A stretch of 64,000 bases of DNA from Bryobacterales bacterium. Lineage in GTDB: Bacteria > Acidobacteriota > Terriglobia > Bryobacterales > Bryobacteraceae. Below the pieces are notes generated by a model. It was not told the DNA's origin. It did no database searches and saw only the letters and a list, made by a program, of their open reading frames with translations. Every line of letters begins with the position of its first letter. Position 1 is the stretch's first letter. This document shows positions 1 through 8,338 of this stretch, in pieces. The position numbers and the translations under genes are program-made. The stretch covers positions 37,920-101,919 of the forward strand of contig PMSX01000204.1 of NCBI GenBank assembly GCA_003167495.1, written 5' to 3'.

Positions 1-2
1 AG

Positions 3-467
3 AACAAGTATGGCGATTTTGGTCCGAACATGTGGGGCGTGACGGTTTCAGACAGCCCGCTTGGTTACGTGGATTGGGGTGCGACCACTACTACCATGCA
101 AAGTTCCGTAGACGGCACTCTTGTGCCGTGCGCCGCGGCCGGATCTTTGATGTTTGCCCCTGAAATTTGCCTGCCTGTTTTGCGCGAAATGTTCAACCAA
201 TATGGCGACCGGATTTACCGCCGGTATGGCTTTGTCGACGCCTTCAACCCGAACTGGAAGGACAAGAAATTTTGGGTCGATCACGATGTCGTCGGCATAG
301 ACGTCGGCATCACGCTCCTTAGTATCGAAAACCTACTGACGAGCAACGTGTGGCGCTACTTCATGCGCAACTCCTATATTCAAAGCGCCATGGAAAAAGT
401 CGGCTTCCGCCTCTCCACTCCCGGCACCGGTATTCGCGAAGTAAGAACTGGGGCGAGCCGTGGATGA
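3..467 (+). CDS. Glucoamylase-like family protein, C-terminal part (5' end outside window)
   Basis: The reading frame is open to the left edge, so only the last ~155 residues are seen. The visible part carries features of the COG5368/'glucoamylase-like' (alpha/alpha toroid) family: an aromatic segment with SPLGYVDWG, a GSLMFAPEICLPVLREM stretch, then a YGFVDAFNP motif and WVDHDVVGIDVGITLLSIEN, which in this family closes the barrel near the active site. Members are usually periplasmic or secreted and act on oligosaccharides or cyclic beta-glucans; the exact substrate cannot be told from this fragment. The stop codon lies in the loop of a terminator-like hairpin. Family assignment is from memory of the motifs. 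Confidence 0.8.
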   Translation, partial: NKYGDFGPNMWGVTVSDSPLGYVDWGATTTTMQSSVDGTLVPCAAAGSLMFAPEICLPVLREMFNQYGDRIYRRYGFVDAFNPNWKDKKFWVDHDVVGIDVGITLLSIENLLTSNVWRYFMRNSYIQSAMEKVGFRLSTPGTGIREVRTGASRG

Positions 468-490
468 AACGTGGACAAACCACTCGCCCC
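450..490. terminator. Hairpin between convergent genes, stop codon in its loop
   Basis: GGGGCGAG at 450-457 pairs perfectly with CTCGCCCC at 483-490, with an inner GTGG/CCAC pairing. The TGA of the glucoamylase-like gene (465-467) sits in the loop. It separates this gene from the convergent 52-residue gene that ends at 514. There is only a short T run (TTT) after it, so it would be a weak intrinsic terminator. Confidence 0.5.
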
Positions 491-513
491 TTTGCGTTCT
501 AACACTAACGCCT

Positions 514-672
514 TTACCTCTTACGTTGGCCCTTGGCGATCTTCTTAACCTTCTTCTTGTTGGCGCCGCGCGCTACTCCTGCGGCTCTCTTCGTCTTAGG
601 CGCGGCTTTTTTCCGGGCGGCGCGCTTCAGCTTCTTACGTTCGTCTTTGTCAGTAACTTTCGTCGTATTCAT
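514..672 (-). CDS. Small Lys/Arg-rich protein translationally coupled to pcrA
   Basis: A 52-residue ORF starting MNTTKVTDKDERKKLKRAA and ending KKIAKGQRKR. Its ATG (672-670) overlaps the pcrA stop in an ATGA arrangement (672-669), the usual sign of translational coupling. About 40% of residues are Lys or Arg, with Ala next, giving the look of a nucleic-acid-binding tail similar to small ribosomal or histone-H1-like proteins. I do not recognise a family. The overlap with pcrA suggests it is made together with the helicase and may act on DNA or RNA, but that is inference. It is short enough for automatic annotation to miss. Confidence 0.6.
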   Translation of the reverse strand: MNTTKVTDKDERKKLKRAARKKAAPKTKRAAGVARGANKKKVKKIAKGQRKR

Positions 673-3056
673 TCTTCGATTTTTATACCTGCGTACTTTT
701 CTACAATCTTCTTCAACCCGTAACCAGGGAAACTAATTGTTAGTTTCGCATCGTCGCCATCTCCTTCGCGCCGCAAAACCGTTCCGCGTCCGTATTTGGG
801 GTGGTTCACAACTGTGCCGTTCTTGGCGCCCGGCGTGCGCGGGCCTGTTCCGCGGAACGCTGAAACAACGCGCGCAGGGGCGGGTAAGGGCGGCGCTGGC
901 GGCTTCGGTTCAGGGCTGTTGACGCCGAGTCCCAGTTTTCCTTGCTCCGGACGGCGCGTCAATCCTGACGGCGGCGGCATGCCGCGTTCAGCGAAAAACT
1001 GCGCAATGTTGTCTACCGAGTTATAGGTCTTGCCGGTGAACAGATTACGTTTGGCCGAATCGCGTACTTCGTATTGTTCGGAATCCAGGTCTACTTCGCC
1101 GCCACGCATTCCACTCACAGGCGAGAGCCTCTGGCACAGACTCGGCGGTACCTCTTTCAGAAACCGCGAGGGCAAGCTCACTTCCGGTTGGCCTCCGCCA
1201 AACCGTCTCCGGTAGCGTGCGTTTGAGAGGTAGAGCCGCTTTTCGGCGCGCGTCATGCCCACATAACAAAGCCGGCGCTCCTCTTCCATAGCCGCTTCGG
1301 TAGTGAGTGAGCGGCTGTGTGGAAACAAACCTTCCTCCATACCCGCCAAAAAAACGTTGGGAAACTCCAACCCTTTGGCGTTGTGGATCGTAAGCAAAGA
1401 GACGGCGGCCTTTTCGTCTACCCCATCGGCATCGGCCACGAGCGCGGCATGGTCCAGAAACTCGGCCGCGTTTTCGCCTCTTTCAGCAGCCTCCGCTGCC
1501 GCATTGATCAGTTCTTCCAGATTTGCCAACCGAGTTTCCGCTTCCGGCGAATTGTCGCTCTTGAGCATCTGCTCATAACCCGTCTTCTCAAGAATCGCGC
1601 CCAGCAATTCGTGTACAGGCTGCTCACTGGCGATTTCCGTAAGGCGTTCAATCACTGTCACGAAAGAGCGCAACGCGGCATCCGCACGAGTAGGGAACGC
1701 TCTCGCTTCGATCATGGCGGGCAACGCCTTCCAGACGCTCATGCCGTTCTGCAAAGCGTATTGTTCCAGTTGTTCTACCGTGCCTTTGCCAACGCCGCGC
1801 GCCGGCGTGTTGATAATGCGCAACAACGCAATCGAATCCTGCGGGCTAAACAAAATCCGCAAATATGCGAGCAGATCTTTCACTTCGGCTCGCTGGTAAA
1901 AACTAAAGCCCCCCACCACCAAATACTTCCGTCCGTAGCGCCGCAACGCTTCTTCAATCTGGCGCGATTGCGAGTTTGTGCGATACAAAACCGCAACGCG
2001 GTCCAGCGGATTGCGCGAAATGATCTTCTCAATCGTGTCGGCAATGAACAACGCTTCGTTTTCCCCGTCGGGCGCTTCATAGTACCCGATCTTTGTGCCT
2101 TCTTCGGAATCAGTCCACAGCCATTTGCCCTTGCGTTCTTTGTTGTTGGCAACCACCGCGCTGGCGGCTTCCAGAATGTTCTTTGTCGACCGGTAGTTCT
2201 GTTCCAGCCGGATCACCACCGCGTCCGGATAATCGCGCTCAAAATCCAAAATGTTGCGAATATCGGCCCCGCGCCAACCGTAAATTGATTGATCTTCGTC
2301 GCCCACAACGCAAACATTCTTGCGGGTTTCCGTCAAAAGCCGCATGAGCTGGTATTGGCTCGCGTTGGTATCTTGATATTCGTCGATCATGACGAATTCA
2401 AAATTGCGGTTGTACATCGCCCGCAAGGCGTCGTCATGCTTGAGCAGCCGCACGGTTTCCAGCAGCAGATCGTCAAAATCAAGCGCATTGGCCTGCCGAA
2501 GGCGCTCCTGGTAAAGTTCGTAAATCTTGGCTTGCCTTGTGGCCTTCGGATCTGTCGCCGCTTTCAGCCAGTCGAGCGGAGATTCGTCATGACTCTTACC
2601 GTGGCTGATCCGCGAAAGCATGCCGCGGTACGGCATGAACTTCTCATCGAGGCCAATTTGCTTGTAGATCGACTTGATCAGCGCCACTTGGTCGTCGGCG
2701 TCGTAGATCGTAAACTGCCGCGTGAAGCCTTCGCGGATCTCGGCTAACGACGCTCCATCGCGGCGCAGAGTTCGCACGCAGAATGAGTGAAATGTGGAAA
2801 CAACCGGGGTTTTCGAGCGCGAAGAATCACCCAATAGGTGATTTACGCGATCGCGCATTTCCTGCGATGCCTTGTTAGTAAAGGTAACGGCCAAAACCGC
2901 TGGGCCGGGAATGTGATGAGCCTCAATCAAATGTGCAATACGGTGGGTAATGACGCGCGTTTTTCCGCTTCCAGCTCCTGCCAGCAGCAGCAACGGCCCT
3001 TCAACGTGCGCAACTGCGTTGCGCTGTTGCGGATTTAGACCTTTCAGAAAATCCAT
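669..3056 (-). CDS. pcrA: ATP-dependent DNA helicase PcrA/UvrD (SF1A)
   Basis: A 795-residue superfamily 1 helicase moving 3'-5' on DNA, acting in nucleotide excision repair, mismatch repair and removal of RecA or stalled forks. Motifs in order: Q-motif LNPQQRNAV (8-15), Walker A AGAGSGKT (26-33), TFTNKA (Ia), Walker B DEYQDTN (~225), GDEDQSIYGWRGAD (III), RLEQNYRS (IV), then LLTIHNAKGLEFPNVF (V) and VGMTRAEKRLYLS (VI). The C-terminal ~45 residues (VVNHPKYGRGTVLRREG) form the Tudor-like domain typical of PcrA and UvrD. The length fits the family. The start gives MDFLKGLNPQQR, the usual N-terminus. The 52-residue protein follows with an overlapping start. Confidence 0.95.
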   Translation of the reverse strand: MDFLKGLNPQQRNAVAHVEGPLLLLAGAGSGKTRVITHRIAHLIEAHHIPGPAVLAVTFTNKASQEMRDRVNHLLGDSSRSKTPVVSTFHSFCVRTLRRDGASLAEIREGFTRQFTIYDADDQVALIKSIYKQIGLDEKFMPYRGMLSRISHGKSHDESPLDWLKAATDPKATRQAKIYELYQERLRQANALDFDDLLLETVRLLKHDDALRAMYNRNFEFVMIDEYQDTNASQYQLMRLLTETRKNVCVVGDEDQSIYGWRGADIRNILDFERDYPDAVVIRLEQNYRSTKNILEAASAVVANNKERKGKWLWTDSEEGTKIGYYEAPDGENEALFIADTIEKIISRNPLDRVAVLYRTNSQSRQIEEALRRYGRKYLVVGGFSFYQRAEVKDLLAYLRILFSPQDSIALLRIINTPARGVGKGTVEQLEQYALQNGMSVWKALPAMIEARAFPTRADAALRSFVTVIERLTEIASEQPVHELLGAILEKTGYEQMLKSDNSPEAETRLANLEELINAAAEAAERGENAAEFLDHAALVADADGVDEKAAVSLLTIHNAKGLEFPNVFLAGMEEGLFPHSRSLTTEAAMEEERRLCYVGMTRAEKRLYLSNARYRRRFGGGQPEVSLPSRFLKEVPPSLCQRLSPVSGMRGGEVDLDSEQYEVRDSAKRNLFTGKTYNSVDNIAQFFAERGMPPPSGLTRRPEQGKLGLGVNSPEPKPPAPPLPAPARVVSAFRGTGPRTPGAKNGTVVNHPKYGRGTVLRREGDGDDAKLTISFPGYGLKKIVEKYAGIKIEE

Positions 3057-3159
3057 GAATTATTTTTGAGGTGGGGGTAGGCGATTTCAGAATAGCACCG
3101 CTAGTGCACATCCTCCCCGGCGGTCGAAAACGCTTACCCATGTACTCTAGAAGCTAGCG

Positions 3160-4437
3160 GTGTCCCTCCCATCCATGTTCCGTCGCTCTGGCTTGTTTCT
3201 GGCTTTGTTAGTCATCGGCTTGCCGTGTATCTTGGCATTCGAGAAGACGAGTAAAGACCCGGCTTTTGCCGAGATTGACTCTATTGTCAAATCGCTTTCC
3301 GAGATTACCGGACTCACTGAGAAACACTCGGTGCCGTACGGCCGCATGACCAAACGCCAGTTGCGCCAGTTTCTCAACAAGCGCATCAAGAAAACGCTCA
3401 AACCCGATGAGATCCGCGCCGATGAACTGTCGCTGAAGATGTTTGGCTTGGTACCGCAGGATTTCGACCTGAAGAAATCCACCATCGATTTGCTGACTGA
3501 GCAGGCAGCTGCCTTTTACGACTACGACGAAAAGAAATTATTTCTGCTGGAAGATGCCAACGTTGGCGGTGAAACGACGACCCTGGCTCACGAGTTGTCG
3601 CACGCCCTCGCCGACCAGTATTTCAACCTCGAAAATTTCATGGAGGAGACGCCTAGCAACGACGATGAAAATCTCGCCCATACCGCGGTAGTAGAAGGGC
3701 AGGCGTCCTGGCTGATGATCGCTTACGAGTTGAAGCGTGGAGGTCAAAATCCTGTTCCTACTGAGGAGATGTTGAAGTCCGTGGCCGATTCCGGCGAATC
3801 TTCCATGACCGATTATCCGGTGCTCAAGAATTCACCGCTTTATATTCAGCAGTCTTTGCTTTTCCCTTACGCCGCTGGAACGCTTTTTTTCGATGCCGTC
3901 TACCACAAGCTCGGCAACGCCGCCTTTGCCGAAGTGTTTACCCACCCGCCGGCGAATTCCGCGCAGATCATTCACCCGGAAAAGTATTTTGGGCATGAAA
4001 AACCGGCCCAACCGGTGCTTCCGAAACTTTCATCGAAAGAAAAGGAAGTGACTGACGGCTCCATGGGGGAGTTCGATCATCAAATGCTGCTGCAGCAATA
4101 TTTGGGCGCGCCCAGGGCAAACGAGCTTGCCCCGCACCTGCGCGGCGGCCAGTTTCGCATTGTGACACCGCATGGACGAGATTCGAAACCGGTCCTCCTC
4201 TACGCGGCGGAGTGGGATTCATTGGATAGCGCAGAGGAGTATTTTGAAGCCTATCGCAAAATTCTTCAGGCAAAGTGGCAACATTGCGAATTTATGGTCG
4301 AGAAGCCCAACATGATCGCCGGAACCGGCGACAACGGATCGTTCGTAGTATGGCTGTCCGGAAAGGTGCTTTCGAGCGTTGAGGGCTTGAAAGATCCCGC
4401 CGAGTGGCAACGCCTGCAGAGGGTAGGTGGCACTTAA
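3160..4437 (+). CDS. Exported protein with HExxH metalloprotease-like motif
   Basis: About 420 residues. Two in-frame starts are possible, GTG at 3160 and ATG at 3175; the ATG gives a clean signal peptide (MFRRSGLFLALLVIGLPCILA). The central region has TLAHELSHALADQYF at ~141-155, with the zinc-binding HExxH at 144-148, and a downstream acidic stretch HTAVVEGQASWLMIAYE that could supply the third zinc ligand, as in gluzincins. The C-terminal half (VLLYAAEWDSLDSAEEYFEAY) has no motif I know. It is likely periplasmic or outer-membrane-associated. The same strand carries a TlpA-like gene just downstream, which may share its transcript. The peptidase role is inferred from the motif only. Confidence 0.75.
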   Translation: MSLPSMFRRSGLFLALLVIGLPCILAFEKTSKDPAFAEIDSIVKSLSEITGLTEKHSVPYGRMTKRQLRQFLNKRIKKTLKPDEIRADELSLKMFGLVPQDFDLKKSTIDLLTEQAAAFYDYDEKKLFLLEDANVGGETTTLAHELSHALADQYFNLENFMEETPSNDDENLAHTAVVEGQASWLMIAYELKRGGQNPVPTEEMLKSVADSGESSMTDYPVLKNSPLYIQQSLLFPYAAGTLFFDAVYHKLGNAAFAEVFTHPPANSAQIIHPEKYFGHEKPAQPVLPKLSSKEKEVTDGSMGEFDHQMLLQQYLGAPRANELAPHLRGGQFRIVTPHGRDSKPVLLYAAEWDSLDSAEEYFEAYRKILQAKWQHCEFMVEKPNMIAGTGDNGSFVVWLSGKVLSSVEGLKDPAEWQRLQRVGGT

Positions 4438-4465
4438 GTTACACTGTTGGTTGGAGTTTCATCCC

Positions 4466-5065
4466 ATGAAAACCATTCTTGCCGCCATAACCGCTACCGT
4501 TCTAATGGGTGTTTCACTTTTCGCCGCCGATACGGGAAACGTGCGCAAAGCGCCCGATTTCACGTTTACGCTTCCCGACAAAGGGCCGCAGCAGTTGAGC
4601 CAGTATCGCGGCAAGGTAGTGGCGCTGGCGTTCATGTTTACTACGTGTCCTCATTGCCAGGCAAAATCGAAGGAACTGACAAAGCTCCAAGAGGAGTTTG
4701 GCGGTCGTGGGTTGCAGGTCATTGGGGTGGCGACAAATCCCAACGCCGATTTGTTAGTCGAAAATTTCGTCAGGGATTTTAAGGTAGGGTTTCCGGTCGG
4801 CTGGGCGAGTGGGGATAAGCTAGTTTCCTTTATGGGTTTCGATCCGAAAGACCGTTGGGTCGTTCCGCAACTAGCCTTGATTGATCGCAAGGGAATCATT
4901 CACTACCAGACCACGGCGACCGAAACCCCGGAGTGGGACAAGCTGATGGAACCGGAATCGCTCCGCGCGCACATTGAAGAATTGCTTAATTTGGGCACCG
5001 GAGCAACTGCTTCCACAGCGCATAAGAAGGCGCTGACCGGCCTGGATGTGCCTGTCCGGTATTGA
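4466..5065 (+). CDS. TlpA/ResA-like thiol-disulfide protein, exported
   Basis: 199 residues, with a signal peptide (MKTILAAITATVLMGVSLFAA) followed by a thioredoxin fold of the AhpC/TSA-Redoxin type: APDFTFTLPD, KVVALAFMFTTCPHCQAKS with the redox CPHC pair, VIGVATNP, and cis-proline-region VVPQLALIDRKG. Such periplasmic proteins reduce or shuffle disulfides, for example in cytochrome c maturation. The start at 4466 is chosen over the longer frame from 4427 because it has a Shine-Dalgarno-like TTGGAG ten bases upstream and places the signal peptide at the N-terminus. It follows the HExxH protein by 28 bp. Confidence 0.85.
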   Translation: MKTILAAITATVLMGVSLFAADTGNVRKAPDFTFTLPDKGPQQLSQYRGKVVALAFMFTTCPHCQAKSKELTKLQEEFGGRGLQVIGVATNPNADLLVENFVRDFKVGFPVGWASGDKLVSFMGFDPKDRWVVPQLALIDRKGIIHYQTTATETPEWDKLMEPESLRAHIEELLNLGTGATASTAHKKALTGLDVPVRY

Positions 5066-5082
5066 CGTTAGTTTGTGAGAAT

Positions 5083-5160
5083 GCGCCCGTAGCTCAGCCT
5101 GGATAGAGCGTTTGCCTCCGGAGCAAAAGGTCGTAGGTTCGAATCCTACCGGGCGTACCA
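5083..5160 (+). tRNA. tRNA-Arg (anticodon CCG), CCA encoded
   Basis: A full cloverleaf: acceptor GCGCCCG / CGGGCGT (first pair G-U), D-arm GCTC/GAGC, anticodon stem TTTGC/GCAAA with loop CTCCGGA giving anticodon CCG, T-arm GTAGG-TTCGAAT-CCTAC and the encoded ACCA end. It reads CGG arginine codons. The overlapping minus-strand frame (translation starting MVRPVGFEPTTFCSG) is the well-known false ORF over tRNA genes. Confidence 0.97.
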
Positions 5161-5375
5161 AAAAATCGACAACTTAGCTGGAAGAGGTTCAATATCGCGT
5201 GACGCTCTGGTATGGTTGGCATACTCGTCGATACGGCTGCGCCACCTCGGAGCATTCACTTTGACGGGTTTCGGGCCTGCCGAAATGTGAGCACGTCAGT
5301 AGTGATCGTGCATCGTGCGCCTCGTCTTCGATTAAGCTGGTGCAGTTGAGACCCTCATTGACTAGCCAGGCGGCT

Positions 5376-6278
5376 TTAGATCTTATCGAGCACCATCAAT
5401 GCGAACACCAGCGGCAGGTAGACAATGGAAATCATTAGTAAGCGGCGGGCGGCCCCATTAGATCTTCGAAACGCCAGACGGGCGCTAAAGAAGAAAAATC
5501 CCGCGCTCATTGCGAAGTCTAAGGCAAAATATACGAGACCGGCGTGGCCAGTCAATGTTGGGCTCAAGCTGACTGGAATGAGAACAAGCGCGGGCACGGC
5601 GGCTTGCCAGGACATAAAGTGTCGGCTTTGTTCCCCCCGGGGAAGAACCAGATATCCAGCCCGGGCGTAGTCCTCGCGATACATCCACGCTATGGCCATG
5701 AAGTGAGGGAACTGCCACAGGAACAGCATGGCGAAGAGTATCCATGCTTCGAAGCTCAACTTCCCGGACGCAGCAGCCCATCCGATCAGCGGAGGCGTGG
5801 CGCCGGACAGACCGCCGGCCAGCGTACAGAACGGCGTCTTTCGCTTGAGCGGCGTGTACAAAGCTAAGTAACTTCCCAGCGTGAGCAAAGCGATTAGACT
5901 CGCCAAGGCGTTGACGGTTAGGGCCAGATATGTGCCGCCTGCGAGGGACAGCAGGATACCCAACCAGAGAGCCGACGAAGGCTCGATCCTGCCCGCCGTT
6001 AGCGGCCGTCTCGCAGTCCGCCGCATCAGGGCGTCGAAACGCCGCTCAACGTACTGGTTCAGCGCACCCGCGCCGCCAGCGACCAGCATCGTTCCCAGCA
6101 AAGTGTGAGTGAGCAGCACGAACGGGAAGCCATGAGGCTCCGCCGGCAAACCCAGGCAGAAGCCGGCTAAGGTCGCGATTGCAATCAGGAAATTAATTTC
6201 CGGTTTGGTCAGGGCCCAATAATCGGCTGCTTTTGTATTGAACGTCACCACGCAGGGTTGTGGCCTGGCCGTTGTCAT
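5376..6278 (-). CDS. ctaB: Protohaem IX farnesyltransferase (haem O synthase)
   Basis: 300 residues with about nine membrane segments, of the UbiA prenyltransferase superfamily. It converts haem B to haem O, the precursor of haem A in cytochrome oxidases. Diagnostic signatures are TKPEINFLI near the N-terminus, the first Asp-rich region NQYVERRFDALMRRTARRPL, and YTPLKRKTPF followed by the second region MAIAWMYREDYARAGYLVLP. It lies 89 bp downstream of formaldehyde dehydrogenase on the same strand. The divergent operon encodes a complete cytochrome oxidase that needs its product, so it probably serves that oxidase. Confidence 0.95.
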   Translation of the reverse strand: MTTARPQPCVVTFNTKAADYWALTKPEINFLIAIATLAGFCLGLPAEPHGFPFVLLTHTLLGTMLVAGGAGALNQYVERRFDALMRRTARRPLTAGRIEPSSALWLGILLSLAGGTYLALTVNALASLIALLTLGSYLALYTPLKRKTPFCTLAGGLSGATPPLIGWAAASGKLSFEAWILFAMLFLWQFPHFMAIAWMYREDYARAGYLVLPRGEQSRHFMSWQAAVPALVLIPVSLSPTLTGHAGLVYFALDFAMSAGFFFFSARLAFRRSNGAARRLLMISIVYLPLVFALMVLDKI

Positions 6279-6367
6279 CGTATGCCTTTCCGGTAAGCTG
6301 GCCGTGGCCCCGAATAGATGTGCCGCAAGGAGTAGATCGAATCGGGGCCTGTGCCGGTGACCTTAGA

Positions 6368-7561
6368 TTAGGCCGCTTTTTTCAGCAGTCCATGTGGATC
6401 GAGCACGAACTTCTTGGCAACACCTTTGTCAAAATCCGCGTAACCCTGTGGCGCCTGCTCCAGCGGAATTACCGTCACGTTCACCGCCTTTGCCGGGTGG
6501 GTTCTATCATTCAGGATCGCCATCATGAGTTGGCGGTGGTACCGAATGACTGGACACTGGCCAGTAAATAAGCTATGAGATCTGGCCCATCCGAGGCCGA
6601 TGCGGAGGCCGAGTACACCATGTTGCGCAGCCGGGTCTTTGCTGCCCGGATCGTCAGTGACATAAAGACCGGGAATCCCGATCGCGCCACCAGCGCGAGT
6701 TACTTCCATAAGTCCATTTAAGACCGTGGCGGGCGCTTCTTGGTGTTTTTCGCCTTCTGCCTTCGCCTCAAATCCGACGCAGTCCACGGCCGAATCCACT
6801 TCCGGCACACCTAGTATCTGAGCGATGTGCTCACCGAGTCCCGCCTTAGTCCGCAAATCGATCGTTTCGCATCCGAAGCTTTTGGCTTGCGCAAGCCGTT
6901 CGGGAATCATGTCGCCGACGATGGTCACGGCTGCGCCCAGCAAACGGCATGCCTCTGCGCACGCCAGGCCGACCGGACCCGCACCGGCAACGTATACTGT
7001 GGAACCGGTGGTGACACCCGCCGTAACAGCGCCGTGATAGCCGGTTGGGAAAATATCGGATAGCAGGGTCAGATCAGTGATCTTCTCCATTGCCTTGGCT
7101 TTATCTGGAAACTTCAGCAAATTGAAGTCGGCATATGGGCACATCACGTAGTCGGCCTGCCCGCCAATCCATCCACCCATATCGACGTATCCATAAGCTC
7201 CACCAGGGCGGCCTGGATTCACGTTCAGGCACACGCCGGTCTTCCCTTCTTTGCAATTGCGGCACCGTCCGCAGGCGACGTTAAACGGAGCTGAAACGAT
7301 GTCCCCGAGTTCGAGGAGTTCGACGTCGGCTCCTTTCTCGACGACTTCGCCGGTGATCTCATGACCGAGGATCATGCCTAGCGGGGCGGTCGTACGGCCA
7401 CGCACCATGTGCTGATCGCTGCCGCAGATATTCGTCGCGACCAGCTTCAATATGACCGCATGTTCCAGCTTGCGTCCGTTGTGCTCCAGCTTTGGGTAGT
7501 CGATTGTTCTCACCTCGACCTTGCCCGGGCCGACATATGCCACACCACGATTTCCTTGCAT
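6368..7561 (-). CDS. fdhA: Glutathione-independent formaldehyde dehydrogenase (zinc-dependent MDR)
   Basis: 397 residues, close to the Pseudomonas putida enzyme (399). It oxidises formaldehyde to formate with NAD+, without glutathione. The start MQGNRGVAYVGPGKVEV is typical. Visible are the catalytic zinc ligands in NICGSDQHMVRG and GHEITGEV, the structural-zinc cysteines in CGRCRNCKEGKTGVC, and the nucleotide-binding GAGPVG. The long insertion (VCLNVNPGRPGGAYGYVDMGGW) separates this branch from ordinary alcohol dehydrogenases. It sits between the HbpS-like gene and ctaB and diverges from a XoxF-type alcohol dehydrogenase. Removing formaldehyde made from methanol is therefore its likely job; related enzymes also dismutate other aldehydes. 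Confidence 0.93.
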   Translation of the reverse strand: MQGNRGVAYVGPGKVEVRTIDYPKLEHNGRKLEHAVILKLVATNICGSDQHMVRGRTTAPLGMILGHEITGEVVEKGADVELLELGDIVSAPFNVACGRCRNCKEGKTGVCLNVNPGRPGGAYGYVDMGGWIGGQADYVMCPYADFNLLKFPDKAKAMEKITDLTLLSDIFPTGYHGAVTAGVTTGSTVYVAGAGPVGLACAEACRLLGAAVTIVGDMIPERLAQAKSFGCETIDLRTKAGLGEHIAQILGVPEVDSAVDCVGFEAKAEGEKHQEAPATVLNGLMEVTRAGGAIGIPGLYVTDDPGSKDPAAQHGVLGLRIGLGWARSHSLFTGQCPVIRYHRQLMMAILNDRTHPAKAVNVTVIPLEQAPQGYADFDKGVAKKFVLDPHGLLKKAA

Positions 7562-7616
7562 TGATTTGCTCCTTTGTATCTATACCGTTCTCTTGTTGCG
7601 GTGTTCGGGAGAGACT

Positions 7617-8009
7617 TCAAAACGCCGCGGCCCCAGCTTCAGCTACAGCATGGTCTTGTTCGCCGGAGCCGCCACTAACGCCCACCGCGCCGACGACCTT
7701 CCCATCTCGCTTCAAGGGAATCCCTCCAGCAAAGATCATCACGCGCCCGTGATTCGATACGTGGATGCCGAAAAACTGATCCCCAGACTGGGAGTTCTTG
7801 CCCAGATCCTTTGTGGTGATGTCGAACGCTCGCGACGTAAAAGCTTTGTTGATTGAAATGTCAATACTCCCGAGCCAAGCTCCATCCATTCGCACGTGTG
7901 AGACGAGGTTGCCCCCTTCATCGACAACCGCGATATTCATGGGTTGTTTAATCTCGTGTGCCTTCTTCTCAGCTGCCGCCGTTATTTTGCGGGCGTCCGC
8001 TAGCGTCAT
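7617..8009 (-). CDS. HbpS/GlcG-like (DUF336) haem-degrading family protein
   Basis: 130 residues, single domain of the GlcG/HbpS (DUF336) fold: MTLADARKITAAAEKKA, then MNIAVVDEGGNLVSHVRMDGA, SIDISINKAFTSRAF, and the glycine-rich GVSGGSGEQDHAVAEAG end. Members form octamers and can bind haem, cobalamin or small aldehyde-like ligands. They often sit beside alcohol, diol or glycolate oxidation genes, as here next to fdhA and opposite a quinoprotein alcohol dehydrogenase. No signal peptide. First gene of the minus-strand operon, with a candidate sigma-54 promoter 59 bp upstream of its start. The precise function is not settled for this family. Confidence 0.88.
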   Translation of the reverse strand: MTLADARKITAAAEKKAHEIKQPMNIAVVDEGGNLVSHVRMDGAWLGSIDISINKAFTSRAFDITTKDLGKNSQSGDQFFGIHVSNHGRVMIFAGGIPLKRDGKVVGAVGVSGGSGEQDHAVAEAGAAAF

Positions 8010-8079
8010 AATTGTTTCTCCTTGTTTCAGGCTCTCGAGCCTCTCAGGACTTGAGAACTACCAGCCGGAATAGACTTAT

Positions 8080-8094
8080 GCAACTATCGAACCA
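8080..8094 (-). promoter_or_regulatory. Candidate sigma-54 promoter for the HbpS-fdhA-ctaB operon
   Basis: On the minus strand the sequence reads TGGTTCGATAGTTGCAT: TGG, eight bases, TTGC. This gives GG and GC elements exactly twelve bases apart, as the -24/-12 consensus requires. The predicted transcript would start near 8068, leaving a leader of about 59 nt before the HbpS-like ATG at 8009. Confidence 0.55.
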
Positions 8095-8176
8095 AAGGAG
8101 GAAATGCGGATTTCCCGTTCCATTATGTACAAGCAATTCACCTACTCAGTCATCTGGTCAGTCTTTAGAAGATTGA

Positions 8177-8220
8177 TGAAAGGTGCAATGTCAACTCTCG
8201 TGTTGATATAGCACCTTTCA
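8177..8220. promoter_or_regulatory. 44-nt imperfect palindrome midway between divergent promoters
   Basis: TGAAAGGTGC (8177-8186) is the exact reverse complement of GCACCTTTCA (8211-8220). An inner pair TCAAC/GTTGA (8191-8195 and 8201-8205) extends the symmetry, with three of the four bases between also able to pair (one by G-T). The centre (8198.5) is about 105 bp from the minus-strand -24 element and about 103 bp from the plus-strand one. That is a normal distance for an enhancer bound by a sigma-54 activator serving both operons. The rest of 8010-8338 shows no gene. Confidence 0.6.
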
Positions 8221-8299
8221 ACGCCGGGCTATGACTCTCGCGGGCCTCGATAGCTGGCGGTTTATCGTCATTTGGCCGCCACGGTATTGCTTTTTTCTC

Positions 8300-8314
8300 T
8301 GGTCGATGAATTGC
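8300..8314 (+). promoter_or_regulatory. Candidate sigma-54 promoter for the xoxF-cytochrome oxidase operon
   Basis: TGGTCGATGAATTGCT has TGG, eight bases and TTGC in the correct -24/-12 phase. The predicted start of transcription is near 8326, two bases before the AGAGGA ribosome-binding site (8328-8333) of the quinoprotein gene at 8339, giving a very short leader. Confidence 0.55.
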
Positions 8315-8338
8315 TGCTTTCCTTGCTAGAGGAATTCG

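Noticed and set aside
1317..2288. 323-residue plus-strand ORF opposite pcrA
   Set aside because: It is antisense to conserved helicase motifs; its composition (Arg/His/Gln-rich, no domain) is that of a shadow frame.
4871..5161. 96-residue minus-strand ORF starting MVRPVGFEPTTFCSG
   Set aside because: This is the familiar false translation across a tRNA gene (here tRNA-Arg) and the end of the TlpA-like gene; no real protein.
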